Shown here: positions 42,103 to 53,801 of the stretch, in pieces | Layout of the letters: every line of letters starts with the position of its first letter | Position numbering within the stretch: position 1 is the first letter of the stretch | Translations under genes and position numbers: made by a program | Notes under the pieces: generated by a model | Database searches by the model: none | What the model saw: only the letters and a program-made list of their open reading frames with translations | Told to the model about the DNA's origin: nothing | Source of the DNA: Phaseolus vulgaris | Lineage: Eukaryota; Streptophyta; Magnoliopsida; Fabales; Fabaceae | NCBI RefSeq assembly: GCF_000499845.2 | Contig: NC_023758.2 | Span: 15,456,427-15,520,426 of the forward strand | Length of the DNA stretch: 64,000 nt | Reading direction: 5' to 3'

Positions 42103-43278
42103 TGATCCGATCGGTCATCGGTAGTCGATGACGTCAGCAGCAGATAACCACATGGACCACTCGCTTGGGGACACGTGGATCAGGTGGCAGAGTAATCATG
42201 GAGGAGATTCCCCAGTATGGAGATCGGTGGTCAGTAACCGAGTGGCCACTGACAGATCAGTTCCAAGATAAACGGGGGACATGTGGATCAGGTGGCAGAG
42301 TAATCATGGAGGAGATCCCCCGGTATGGAGATCGGTGGTCAGTAACCGAGTGGCTACCGACATATCAGTTCCAAGATAAACACCCGGGGGAGAACGCGAG
42401 AAGCAATAGAGCACCGATCAGTCATCGGGTGCATGGTCATCGGGGTTTCGTGTTACACGCAGTTAAACTGGGACTGAGATTCCCAGCGAGAGCGTTACGC
42501 ATGGACCTCGCATGATCATACCTCAGAGAAAGAAGAGCTCCTCGTCGGTATAGTCGTGCACGAGAGTGGCCTGAGGGTGTCAGTAAACCGGTCAGTGATT
42601 GGTTACTCTCTCAACCCATTACGTGCATGGCATCGTGAAGGGGAAATCGTGTATGCAGAGAGCAACGCTTGGTGAGTGTGCCTAGTCCAGTCACACCTGG
42701 CGTTCTCCTGGGAATGTGCGATTTCACCCAGATGGAAGAAACGCGCTAAGTTACTCCGCAAGGGAATAACTTAGGCGCATAAAGAGATGTGCTAGAGCCC
42801 TTCAGGTGGTGGCACGTGCACGGTTAGATGTGAGTTGCATGCCTCCACGTGTCACTGTCTGAGAGGGGCGCGGCCCAGATAAAGGTGCACTCCGTGTCGT
42901 GAAAGGTACAGACAGAAAACCCAGACACCGACGACCCTGACTGTGGTACGTTTTCGTACAAAAGCATAACAGAATTCTGACACACGCAGAGAACAACGTA
43001 GCAGAATTCTGTTAGGCACAGACACAGAGGAAGATAAAAAGGGAATCAGAGAGAAATACACACACTGTTTTACACACATTATTTTCTAGTGATTCTGTGA
43101 TCTAACTTGAGCGTCAGAGTGCAAATGGCCGCTAGAGGCGCTGTGTGTGTTTGCAGGTTGCGTTCGGAGTTCCCAAGAAGGAGGTTCTAAGAGTGTTCTT
43201 GCAGATAGCACAATTGCCAGAGGCGGGTCAAGCAAGCGACAAGGCAATTCCTCCACGCTCGAGTTGTCGGCAGGATCA
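42103..43278 (+). mobile_element. D: solo LTR of a third Tat-like family, TSD CGTAG
   Basis: 1176 bp with inverted ends TGATCC and GGATCA, flanked by CGTAG at 42098-42102 and 43279-43283. It is mostly unlike the A and C LTRs but contains the same R/U5 block: CTTGAGCGTCAGAGTGC, then CGGC-like text, then TTTGCAGG (43103-43156). Its U3 carries two tandem 108-bp units. Orientation + is taken from that block. Confidence 0.88.
42167..42382 (+). repeat. Two tandem 108-bp units in D U3
   Basis: Units at 42167-42274 and 42275-42382 share GTGGATCAGGTGGCAGAG and GGAGATCGGTGGTCAGTAAC with a few differences. Such repeats can be enhancers; function not shown. Confidence 0.8.
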
Positions 43279-43283
43279 CGTAG

Positions 43284-43667
43284 TTTAAATATGTTTCAAC
43301 ATTTTCTTTTCCATAGAATGAGGTAAATCTACCCTAACCTCCTTTGGGATTTCTTTTCTTTCTCTTCTAACTCTCCTAGGTTGAGGTTGATAATATTCAT
43401 TCATTTTAAGACTTTCCTCACCATATGAATCACTCAACCTAGAGCTAGATGCATGCGAAGATTTTTTTTTTTGGTGTATTCATCCTTTTCTTTAACAAGT
43501 TTCAACTCTTCTTCTAATTTAGAAAAATGAGCATCCTTTTCTTTTAGTTGGGCCTCATGTTGCAATTGTCTATATGATAGTGCTTGAAAGTCTTTGGCTA
43601 GTTGTTTTAAAAGAGATTTTGTAGACTTTCTATCACGTTCATTTGGACTAGAAGAATGAGAAGACAT
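43284..43667 (-). pseudogene. E gag N-terminal fragment
   Basis: The ATG at 43667 starts MSSHSSSPNERDRKSTK, followed by a Lys/Glu-rich coiled coil (QLKEKDAHFSKLEEELKLV). The frame is lost at a run of about ten A on the minus strand near 43465. Beyond it another frame continues with SSSRLSDSYGEESLKMNEYY and a basic/acidic stretch. This looks like a plant gypsy gag start, not a host gene. No zinc knuckle, protease or pol is present. Confidence 0.6.
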
Positions 43668-45600
43668 GTTTAAAGTTATGTGTTAAAAGTAAGTTACCAC
43701 AAGAAAGATAGGTGGAGTAATGTAGGTAGATTCCCGGGAAAGGGAGGTGGATCACTTGGATCACTTAAGTACCAAGCCTTTTCTAACCAAATCCTACCCT
43801 CCAAGAGTTTAACAAACATTTCTCTAAGTAATTCACTTATAGCACAATCAAGAATGAAAACACAAGTTTTATGCAAGAAAACAATGCAAAGCAATAAAAC
43901 ACACAATTGAAAAATGCTAACTAGAAAGCTTTAAACTAGGCGAATCCTAAAGGTAAGGCTTCTTGGCACTTAGAACCTCAATGACACACTCACCGTCTAA
44001 TTGCGCTATTAATCCACTAATTTTTCAAGGTTTAACAAAATATAACTCAAAGAAAATATAATGACAATTGAAACAACAAATTTTTGAAGCACCTCAAATT
44101 TTAAATCCTAGTCTATGCACTCCTTCTTTTTGCACCCCCTCTTTGTGTATATTTTGGTACAAACTTGTTGTTGTCCCTTGTTAAACCTTTTAAGAATATT
44201 CAACTCTGAGTACTCAAATCTGCACCTCTTTGGTGATAAGGATTCTCACCGAAAATTGTTAGCACCAAACTCAACAAGGCACTTTTGAAATACTTCACCA
44301 AAAAAGAGGTCAACAAAATTTTAAAGCAACAAAAGTTTCAATTTAAAATTGGACTACAGCAAAGAGAGTAGATATATGACAAAACTTGAAAGAGTATTGA
44401 ATGAAAATGACAAGAAAACAAAATAAGGCACTCAATAAAAGGTGGCACACAAATTGAACCTAAAGAATGGTACTAGATTTGGATTAAGAAAACCAAAACA
44501 GCACTACTGAAAATTTGAGGTGTAAAAATGCTTGACTTCAAACAAATTATGCTGAGCTGGATAATTCAAATTTTAATTTGAAATTTAAACCACGGAAAGT
44601 TCAAGATCTTAACTCAAATTTGACGCAAGAATTACACGAAAATGATGCACCAATTAATTGTGATAATTTTTCAAATATACTGCCACTTCACCTTTTTTTT
44701 TCATGCCAGAATTGCACACTGAATGTATTTGATTTATCATTTTTTTTATTTTGAATTTTGATTCACTTTTTTATAACACTTCAAACTACTCAAATCCACA
44801 GTTTCAGAATTTTTCTCCAACGAAATTAATTTTCACAAACATTTTCAGTCATCACAGATTCAGTGAAACAGAGGAAACCTACACTAGAATGAAAAACAGG
44901 ATTGAAAAACTTCAAAGACACAATGGAATTGATGTATATGAACTTATATGGATCCAACACACAAGCATGGACTCAAAGATAAAAATAAAAATGCATCAAA
45001 AGCTCAAAAACAGAATTATAATTGAACTCAAATTAAAATCAATCAACCAAACTTATCAATAAAGGTACAACATAGATTGATGACATTTTAGGAGAAACAT
45101 GACCTAACAAAACTAAACTGGATTCAAAAATTAAAATGACTCAAACAAAATTAATTTGCACCAATTAAAACAGAAAGAAACACTCAATTAAAGAAAAAAC
45201 AGAACAGCAAACACAAAAGAAGCTATGACAACTTACAAGTCACCTAAAATCACCAAATAATACTCTGACTAATATTAATAGTAACCTCACATATTACACA
45301 ACATAATCATATATGAAGTCCAATGATTTACTAGTGCATTATTGGTCAATTATGTCAATACTCATATTAGATGTTTTACCAATGCATTTTACAATTTATT
45401 TTGTCAAGTAAACAATGCATCAAATGATTTACCAATGCATTTCATATGCTTTATTTATAAGATGCCTGACCAATGCATATCAACCCTTCCCTCAAACTGT
45501 ATTTACCAATATATATTCAAACCAACATTTCAAAATATTATTCGGCATAGATTACTATAGACAATGGAAATACACAAAAACAGGATACCAAAAAAGAACA
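43284..45600 (-). mobile_element. E: old gypsy remnant (gag start and leader), minus strand
   Basis: Gag N-terminus at 43667 downward, then upstream DNA (about 43700-45060) that resembles the CRM leader of B1 and B2 in scattered stretches (for example around the TTCAAGATCTTAACTC block near 44600). Its LTRs were not found. The right limit is uncertain. Confidence 0.5.
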
Positions 45601-45775
45601 TAACCTTGCAAAAAAAGAGGATCATTGCGACGAATAACCAGCAAACTCATTGCAAGGAGGACATCAGACCAACAACTGACAACGGTAATGGCAGCCAGAA
45701 ACAACAATTGTCGTGTGAAGGGTATTCGCACCTTTGTTGTATGATAGTGAGAAGTGTGCGAGGGGTAAGATACTT
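43668..45775. other. AT-rich noncoding stretch (E leader and unknown)
   Basis: Only short ORFs with no recognisable family. The left two thirds fits a retroelement leader; 45060-45775 is unassigned. Confidence 0.5.
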
Positions 45776-45850
45776 GCAGTGAGACTGTGAACAGTGAGAA
45801 GGCTTTGCAGTGAGACTGTGAACAGTGAGAAGGCTTTGCAGTGAGAGAGT
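45776..45850 (+). repeat. 31-bp tandem repeat, two and a half copies
   Basis: GCAGTGAGACTGTGAACAGT plus GAGAAGGCTTT, at 45776-45806 and 45807-45837, with a partial third unit. Confidence 0.85.
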
Positions 45851-45942
45851 GAATATGGATTTTTGGTAAGACTGAGAAGTGAGTTTTACGGTGAGAAAAG
45901 AAGGGAGGGTTTGCTAATGGATTATAATGAATTTGGCCACTA

Positions 45943-46209
45943 CTAAAAAGAGATCCTTACAACCATGTTTGTTTGTTCATGATAGTCTTTTTTATCTATT
46001 GTTGGATTTTTTTCCTTAGTTTTCTTTTGCTGATACTCGATGGGTTCTTCTACATGTTTGTCAAAGAAGTTAACACCACATAAACCTATTTGAACTTCAT
46101 GATTTTTATAATATTGCTTAAGCCAACCATCATGATAGCAGTAGAGGAACCTCTGACAATGGATATTGCAACAGATAGCTACGTAGTTAAAATTGATAGT
46201 CTTTCCCAA
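45943..46209 (-). CDS. Unidentified 88-codon ORF
   Basis: I do not recognise it. The protein is rich in Tyr, Cys, His and Asn (CCNIHCQRFLYCYHDGW) with a Lys-rich C-terminus, and no known motif is visible. It lies in AT-rich DNA outside the defined elements, so it is one of few places where host or unclassified sequence remains. It may be a decayed exon or a chance ORF. No promoter or splice evidence was seen. Confidence 0.2.
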   Translation of the reverse strand: MGKTINFNYVAICCNIHCQRFLYCYHDGWLKQYYKNHEVQIGLCGVNFFDKHVEEPIEYQQKKTKEKNPTIDKKDYHEQTNMVVRISF

Positions 46210-46716
46210 AACTGAAGGTTGAATGTGTCTATTTTAGTTACCTTGGAACATCTTGATAAGCGCCAAATTCTTCTTCCAATTCAAGAATTCAAGAATATCG
46301 CCTTATGTGTAAGCTAGTGTGAAAGATAGTCCTCTGGCATCTAACACTTAAACGTCTACATTGTACTCAAAGTATATGACTTTCCACAATAAATGTTCAT
46401 GAAGGACATGTGTTGTTTTTTTATGAGTTTAACTATTTTTTAAAGATCTTAGAATGGTTTTAGTAACTTAAGTGAGAAGACAATAAAAAATTACTCTTTC
46501 AAAATTTGAGAGATAGAGAATGCATGTTTATTTTGGAAATGGACATTTTAGCCTCAATTTTAAAACTTGATCTCAACCTAGTCAAATATACCTTTCCTCA
46601 AAAGATACCATCCGCATTTTGTAGAAGTTTTTTTTTATGATAACCAATAAAATTAAGTTTTGAAGTATTAATGATCATATATTTCAATTAAGCATTAAAA
46701 TAGCTTCATGGGATGT
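46210..46716. other. Unassigned AT-rich DNA left of solo LTR B3
   Basis: No ORF of note. It ends with the B3 duplication GATGT (46712-46716). Confidence 0.5.
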
Positions 46717-47735
46717 TGATATGATTCCAATAGCAAGATATAGATGATTCTTTGACATTTTATGGAATCAACTTGGGCTGGAATATGATTAGGCACTTTT
46801 CTAGAATTGGATCAATGTTCTATCATTCAAGAACTCACCAAAACTTAAGTAACCAAGCCAAAACTCATATGGAAGTCCATATCTTGTCAATTGAATCGGT
46901 TAAAAGACATAAGAATTAAAATGAACCGATTAAAATGCTTATCAATTGAAATGCACCGAACAAAAGCAAGAAAGAATGTAGATGAACCGATTAAACTCAG
47001 CAAGGAAGAAGATGAACCGAACAAAACATGAATTAAAGCTAAAACACCGAATAGAACTTCCAAGAAAGGACCTAAGACATGTTTATGAGTTCATACGGAC
47101 ATGGAGATGAAAGGAAAAGATGGAAAAGAGAGAAGACTTATGTGGTTGAAGAACTTGGTTTATGAACACGCCACTTGAAGTGTGAATGCTCCAAGATAAG
47201 TGTGAATTGCCACCACTTGAGGAATCAAGGCACTCAAGATGAGACTAGGAAGAGGAGAAGGCAAGTTCTCACTCACTCAATCAACAAATTGGGAGAGTTT
47301 CATTACTTCAAAAATCAACCCTATTATTTGAAGGACCTAAGCCCTCCTTTTATAGGAGCAAGGGCTGGTCATGAGGCTACAAAGCTTGCACCACAAGCTA
47401 ACCAAAAGTCCCCTTTCACTCACTTCTAACGCCTATAGTGAGTCATGAAGAGTCACCTTCTAGAAAATTCTAAACTAAAGCCTAAAGATGCTTTACAAAA
47501 GAGGTATCTAATGTTTCCCTCTAAGAACCTTCCTAAAAATTATATATTTAAACATTCTACAAAAGACACTATAAAAAGAGAAAACATTCTACCACTACTT
47601 CCTAATTCTTTAAAGTTGCTCCTTGTAAGCCTTTGAGGTAGGCTAATGTCTTCTTGAGCCTCTTCAACTTCGACCTCTACCTCCTCTTGATCTTGATCTT
47701 CGGCCTCTACCTCTTCTTCATCTTGATCTCCATCA
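46717..47735 (-). mobile_element. B3: solo CRM-type LTR, TSD GATGT
   Basis: 1019 bp. On the minus strand it runs from TGATGGAGATC (47735) to GGAATCATATCA (46717). GATGT lies at 46712-46716 and 47736-47740. It is a diverged subfamily: its first part encodes an acidic tail DGDQDEEEVEAEDQDQEEV, then SLPQRLTRSNFKELG, comparable to the B2 tail. Confidence 0.93.
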
Positions 47736-47740
47736 GATGT

Positions 47741-48195
47741 CAATTTCAATATTTAAGAACAATGAATCATCTATTGTCCATATCAACATACTAAAATCAC
47801 AAAACATTATATAAATCATTGAACAAACATTTTATTTAGTTTTTTATACACACAACATTATGTTGACTCGACTTCTTATATGGATATAAAAAAATGTGTT
47901 TTTTTGATAAATTTGTATTTTTTTTCAATAATAAGCATTATGATACTATAAAGAACCATTGAAGAAGATGAAACAAACCTAGGAGCTCATGTGACCTATA
48001 AGGATCTATCACATGCATGGAAATTCTTATAAAGGAAAAAGTTAAATTGCATGAAAAGTAATAGCAAAGACACCAAATTGTATGATGTCCCAAAACAACT
48101 TTTATATGTTTCTCACATTTTGAGATATTCAAAGGACCTTGTGACTACCATCTTCTAACTCAACTCAATTTGAAAAGTTCATCTTCTACTTCCTT
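47741..48195. other. Unassigned AT-rich DNA between B3 and B4
   Basis: Only small ORFs. The last five bases TCCTT (48191-48195) should be the left target duplication of B4; the partner is off the window. Confidence 0.5.
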
Positions 48196-49157
48196 TGATG
48201 TGATTCCAATAGCATAGAAGAGAAAGATTCTTGATCTTCTTAGGAATCAACTTGAGTTGGACAATAGTTAGGCACTTTTCTTAGAATTGGATCAATGTTC
48301 TAAGTCAAGAACTCACCAAAACTAGCACCAAATCCAAAACTCATATGGAAGTTCCAATTTGATCAAATTGAACCGAAAAGAATGGAACAAAAGATATGCA
48401 AACTGAATTAGAAGTGCTGGAAATTAAACACACCAAACCAAATCAAACAAAGGAAGAAAAGCTTGCAGGAAAATGGAAATAGCCGAACCAAAAAAGGCAA
48501 GAACAATTACGCTAGACATGAAAATGAAGAAGACACAAAGCTAGAGAAAAGAACACTTATGGAGATGGAAGAGTAGGTGATTGATCACGCCACTTGGAGG
48601 ATGGCTGCTCCAAGATTAGTGTGCTGCCGCCACTTGAGGACACCATGGATCCATCAAGATAAGACTAGAGAAGAAGGCTCAAAAGCTCTCCAATGCTCAC
48701 TCAAAATTTGAGTATAGTTTCTTTACTCTCAATTCCAATCTGAATTTTACAAAGGGAGCACCTCTATTTATAGCCTAAGGTGCTGAAATGCAAGCTACAC
48801 AAATTCAAAAACTCCCTCCTAAAAAGCTTCTAGAATCGGCGCCAAAAACAATGCATGAGGAAGGTGTGACCTCTTCCTTCACTTTGGCACCTCCTATTCT
48901 ACTCCTACACCTGTCTACTAACGCACCCCCCCTCCTAAAGCTCCTAACTAAAGCCTAAAAGATGCTATAACAATAGAGGTTTCTAATGTTTCCCTCTAAG
49001 CACCTTCAACCAAAGAAATTACAAAAAGAGAAAATAATTGTCCCCTAGCTCCTAAAGCTTTGAACATGCTTCTTGTAAGCCTTTGAGGTGGGCTTTGACC
49101 TCCATGGGCGTCCTCCATTTGCGCCTCTACCTCTTCTTGATCTTGTTGATTGGCCTC
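48196..49157 (-). repeat. B4 3' LTR, larger part
   Basis: 962 bp ending (minus strand) GGAATCACATCA at 48196. The remaining 28 bp with the TGATGGAG start are at 60935-60962, beyond element C. Confidence 0.92.
49153..49157 (+). repeat. C target-site duplication, left copy
   Basis: GCCTC, repeated at 60930-60934. Confidence 0.93.
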
Positions 49158-50044
49158 TGTACCGCCCTGGTAGTCGGAAGAGATGACGTGGCATCAAGCT
49201 ATTGTATAGGCGTGTTGATGGACGCCTTGCTGGCAGAAGGGAAGGAAGTCGGGGGGCTCGTGTAGTCGCCAGTTATTAAGTTGGCGTGCTCCGATCTCCA
49301 TACACCAGAACCGGCGGTCACCGGGTTGAAGATGAAGTCGCCAGATGCGAACCCAGGCGACCTAGTGGTTAGAGATCGCCGAAACAAGGACATCGCCGAA
49401 GATGAAGGCAGATGGCCATTTCCCAACTGGCCAGAGAACGAGCTCGGGAGATAGCACACTTGAGCATACACGGTGAAACAGGTGGTACAGATCATGAAGG
49501 CGGCCAGCGAGACCACAGGGAAGGTGTGTATGAAGGCACCCGAACTCGCCATCCAGAAGAGATCACGCTCCAAGGCAACTATGCACTGAGTAGTATCATG
49601 CACAAGTAGCTTAGCCAAAGAAGAGTCAGAAGTAGCGCCCAAGTCAAGGATGCTCCAGATGAAGGCACGTGTACAGCTGGATGCGAGCCACGTGTCCAGA
49701 TGTGTAACTGCCAGGAGAGAGAAAGTATCCAGGTATATAAGAGTTTCCAACGAACTTCTGAGGTACGCACGCGTTTAGAATTACTTCTTTACAACTGCGA
49801 GAACGAGAGTGCACTGAGAGAGAACTGGTTACGGTTCCTTAGAGTTCTTGAGTTTTACTCTTGAGTAATTGGTGGTTCAGTCGTTGACTTGGGCGTCGGA
49901 GCGCGATCGGCCGCAGCGGCGCCGTTTCGTCTTTTGCAGGTTCTTGAGGTGGATCGCGGTGAAGGACGAAGGCTAACACGGCGCATACGTCGATCCAAGT
50001 TTGACGAGGCAAAGCTCCAGCGTTTTGGTCAACAGGCAGGATCA
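49158..50044 (+). repeat. C 5' LTR
   Basis: TGTACCGCCCT to GGCAGGATCA. R/U5 block with GGGCGTCGGAGCGC and TTTTGCAGG at 49884-49940. Confidence 0.94.
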
Positions 50045-50046
50045 TC

Positions 50047-50065
50047 AGGCGCCCACCGTGGGGCT
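50047..50065 (+). other. C primer-binding site (tRNA-Lys type)
   Basis: AGGCGCCCACCGTGGGGCT, two bases after the LTR. It differs from the complement of the tRNA-Lys end only at its first base. Confidence 0.8.
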
Positions 50066-50455
50066 GTGTAAAACCTGTTCCCATCCGTAGCGTGAGTTCT
50101 TTAAGGTTTCTGCAGTTTCTGCGTGGTTGTGTGCTGGTGCAACCATTGTCCGCTGTTCATCTAGGTTTTGTTCGGTAATTTCGCGTTTTCCACCGTTCGT
50201 TTGGGTTTTTGTTCGGTAAGGTGAAGTTTTCTGCTGATTGCGCGAGTTTCGTTCGGTGAGATCTGAGTTCTTTGGATCGTTTGGTTTTTCGTGGAAGAAG
50301 CGTTGGTTTTTGGTGGAGTTGCGGGTTTCTGTGGAGGTTTTCTGTGTTCTTGAGGTTTCTTTCGATGTTTCGCGAAGTTCTGACCGGTTGATCGCTGAAT
50401 TGATCGTCGCTGAAGGAGGTGTTGTTCATTGCACTTTGTGATTTGCCAAGTTTTC
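50066..50455 (+). other. C 5' leader
   Basis: T/G-rich untranslated leader with repeated TTCGGT-type stretches (GTTCGGTAA, GTTCGGTGA). No gene. Confidence 0.7.
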
Positions 50456-52506
50456 ATGAGAAAAATGAGAAGCAACCGTTCAAGTCCAGTTGCGCCCGTT
50501 GCTGCTGAAGGCGCCATGACTATGGCGCAGATGGTGGAAATCATGCGTTCGTTGCAGGCGAATGTGGAAGCCTCGCGTATAGAGCAGGCGAGAATGCATG
50601 AGGACCTGGTCGCCTCTCGGGCCAGAAATGATGAGCTTAGCAGAGTGACTGAAGAACTGCGTCAAGCTCTCCAGGAGCAGCGAGGGCGTCCAGTCGCTGA
50701 AGAGGTCGCGCCGTCAACGCCGCCTCGCGTTTTCCCTATGCCTTTCGCTCAGGCGATTACCGACACGCCTATCCCTGCGAGTGTGGTACCTATGAAGGCT
50801 GTTTTTACCGGCGTGGAGGATCCTGAGGCACATCTCACCACGTTCCATACGCAGATGATGCTGTCAGGAGGGTCAGACGCCGTGTACTGCAAGATGTTTG
50901 TGAGCACACTCCAGGGAACGGCGCTGGAATGGTTTGTGAGCCTGCCTACAGGTCACATAACCAATTTCTAACAGTTTTCAAAGATCTTCGTCGAGCAGTA
51001 CATCGTGAACAAGGCACCGCCCAGGGTGTCTTATGATTTGTTCGACATCAGGCAGTATCAGGGAGAGTCCCTCAGGGACTACCTGAATCGTTTTAGGACA
51101 CAGATGGTCCGCTCGCCAGCCAAAGACGAAGAGATGCTGGTCTACGCATTCAAGAAGGGCGTGCTGCCGGGACCATTCTGCGAGGCATTGATCAGGGCTC
51201 ACCCCGCCACGTTTGCTGAGGTCAGGCGACTTGCGGTGGCCCACATCGCCGATGAGAGTGAGGTCGCCGAGAAGAGGGAAGCGTGGCTCCCGCTAGGCCA
51301 CGTGCCCAGACCAGGATCCAGCCACAGAGGGTGCTGGAGACAGCGGCGGCCAGGAGGGATCAGAGGACTCACCATCCTTATGATCCAAGGAAGAACAAGG
51401 GCAGGGGCCCAGGGCGGCCTCAACCAGCACGCCGGGAGTACAATCGCCCGCCAAAGCACAAGTTTGTCATGGGATTGGCAGACCTGATCGCCATTCCTAA
51501 TATATCAGCTAGGTTGAAAGCGCCCGAGAAGGTGGGTGACAAGGTGCTGGAACCAAAGCCAGACACCTGGTGTGAGTTCCACCAGGGCTTTGGCCACACC
51601 GTGGATTCGTGCTTGGCTTTAGGATACCAGCTCGACGATCTGGTCAAGAGCGGGTTCCTAAACGACTATTTGCTGGATAGAAGGGCGGGGGGCGCGTCGA
51701 GCTCTGAACCAGCAGGTGGTGAAGCTCAGCAGCACGAGATGCCTACCCACGGGGAAATCCACACCATTGCAGGAGGTTTCTCGGGGGGTGGATGCACCGC
51801 GTCACAGAGGAAGAAGTATGCGAGGTCTGTGATGACGGTGGATATGTTTGAAGACCACTCGCCGGATGTGGACATTACGTTCACAAAGCAAGATCTTCGG
51901 GACGTTGTGCCTCATGACAACGACCCCATAGTCATCTCGTTGATCACAGCAGGAAGGAAGGTCCACAGGGTTCTGGTGGACCAAGGAAGCTCGGCAGACG
52001 TGATGTTTTGGCCGACTTTCACGCAGTTGGAACTACCCCTTGACCAGCTGAGGCCCTATGGAGGGTGTTTGTATGGTTTCGCTGGTGACCAGGTGGAGGT
52101 CAGGGGGTACATTGAGTTAAGGACTACGTTTACAGATGAGGCAGGTTCGAGAACGGAGAAAATCAAGTACCTTGTCGTGAACGCTCCTTCAGCATACAAC
52201 ATTCTGCTGGGAAGGCCCACGCTTAACAGAATAGGCGCTATACCGTCGACCCGGCACATGAAGGTGAAGCTGCCGTCTATGGAGGGGGTGGTGATCACCA
52301 TCAAGTCCGACCAGAAAGAAGCGAAGAAGTGCTATGAGAATAGCCTGAAGAACAAGAGGTCGGTGAGTTACGTGACAACCACCCCACCTCCTGGTGTGAA
52401 GCCCAGACCGACGGTAATAGAAGAGACCGCCGGAAGTGACGTGGTGATGGTGGATGCTGAGCTGGGGGAGGGGAACGCCACGCACCTCAAGTTATATTAC
52501 AGTTAA
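50456..52506 (+). pseudogene. gag: C gag-protease, joined to the end of pol
   Basis: Start ATG at 50456 (or 50465). Gag shows an N-terminal coiled coil and LEWFVSLPTGHITNF, then a TAA at 50969-50971 and a frameshift near 51290. Downstream are the C-H-H-C knuckle CEFHQGFGHTVDSC (about 51570), protease VDQGSSADVMF (about 51975) and NILLGRP. The frame runs from the acidic post-protease segment straight into NLKLYYS-like residues (52480-52506), equivalent to the last codons of A2 pol. So more than 1000 codons of RT, RNase H and integrase are absent at one clean junction. It is about as diverged from A2 as a different subfamily. Confidence 0.88.
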
Positions 52507-53801
52507 GAACTTTGTAAGTAAAAACAAACACGAAGAGTTTTACAATGTTTCTGTTAAAACGGTTTGGAGGGGGCACTCTTTTTTCCCTAAGGAGGGTTTT
52601 TAATGAGGCCGCCCAATAAAGAAGAGTTTTCGAAGTTTAAAGTGTTTTAGATTGCATGCTTGTTGTTTTCCGAAAGTTTTGAAGAAAGACCTTGTCACTT
52701 ATATGTGATTTAAGGCAAGTTAAAGATATATTGCATGCTTTCTAAAAAGTTTCTAAGTCCCCATCGTCTTTCGGCGATTGGCGGCATCAGTTAAAGTTAA
52801 AGTCCTCATCGTCTTTCGGCGATCGGAGGCACCAGTTAAAAGACCTCAACGCCCTCGCGCGTCCTGAGGCGAGATAAAGACCTCCTCGCCATCGAGCGAG
52901 TGCAGGCGAGAAAGAGTAAAAAGTCCTCAGTGCTTCCAGAGGAGAGAAGATGTAGCCTCTGGGGCAATGTAGAGGCACCAGTAAAAAAGTCCTCAGTGTT
53001 TCTGGGGGGAGAAGATGTAACCCCTGGGGCAATGTAGAGGCACGAGTTAAAGACCTTCTCGTCGATGAGCGAGTTCAGGCGAGTTAAAGACCTTCTCGCC
53101 GATGAGCGAGTTCAGGCGAGTTAAAGACCTTCTCGCCGATGAGCGAGTTCAGGCAAGATAAAATCCTTCTCGTCTCGAATGAGTTCAGGTATGGTGTAAA
53201 GGGTGGAAGAAGTTTGGAGGGTGGTTAAGGTAGGTTCGAAGAGAACGCCTAGCCACCCAGTCTTTTGTTCTGAAGCTCAGGGAGGTAGAGAAGGATCCGA
53301 AAGGCGCCTCTGCCCCCAGATAAAGGAACAATGGCCAAGTCGTGAAGGCAAGAGGAAGCTGATAATCGCCAAGAGTCTTTGGCGACCAGGAGAAATTCAA
53401 GCAATGGCGAGAAAGTCAAGACCCGTTTTGATAAGGCAGATCAGATGAGCTGTGTTTTAAGCCATTAGTTGGATTGAAGTTCGTTATTTGAAGAGCGATT
53501 TCACGCTAAGGTTCATTACCTTGAGGTAACAAGTTGTTAGAGTGTTATTGTTCGAAAACTGATGGTTCGAGGCGGGTAGTATACAATTGCGTTTACGAAG
53601 TTACTAAGTTAATTTGTCTAAAGAGGTTTGTGCAAGGAAGATAAAGTTAACAAGAAGAGAGCATAAAAAGAAGTGGAAAATGTCATAGCATAAGTAACAC
53701 CAGTTCAGAATACATGTACAAGAAAAGAGAAAGTTTATTACTAGTAAATATATCTAAAGGAAAAAGCACGGGAATCGTGGATGGAGGGAAGCAATCAGTC
53801 T
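52507..53801 (+). other. C spacer after gag-protease, rich in short tandem repeats
   Basis: The post-pol block recurs at 52568-52620, ending in AATAAA. Then come repeats: TCCTCATCGTCTTTCGGCGA units (52757-52840), two ~65-bp units with GAAGATGTA and CAATGTAGAGGCAC (52915-53045), and a 37-bp array (53046-53190). No gene seen. Confidence 0.75.
53046..53190 (+). repeat. 37-bp tandem array
   Basis: Units start at 53046, 53083, 53120 and 53157 with GTTAAAGACCTTCTCGCCGA; the last is diverged. Confidence 0.88.

Noticed and set aside
47938..48132. 64-codon minus-strand ORF between B3 and B4
   Set aside because: Short, hydrophobic and without any recognisable family or start context; compatible with chance in AT-rich DNA.
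49199..49750. 183-codon minus-strand ORF in the C 5' LTR, repeated at 60084-60635 in the 3' LTR
   Set aside because: Its presence in both LTRs only reflects LTR identity. Composition is Ser/Thr/Leu-rich without a motif, and it overlaps the LTR promoter region. I see no support for a protein.
50157..50544. Minus-strand ORFs over the C leader and gag start
   Set aside because: Low-complexity antisense readings of the T/G-rich leader, with no counterpart in A elements.
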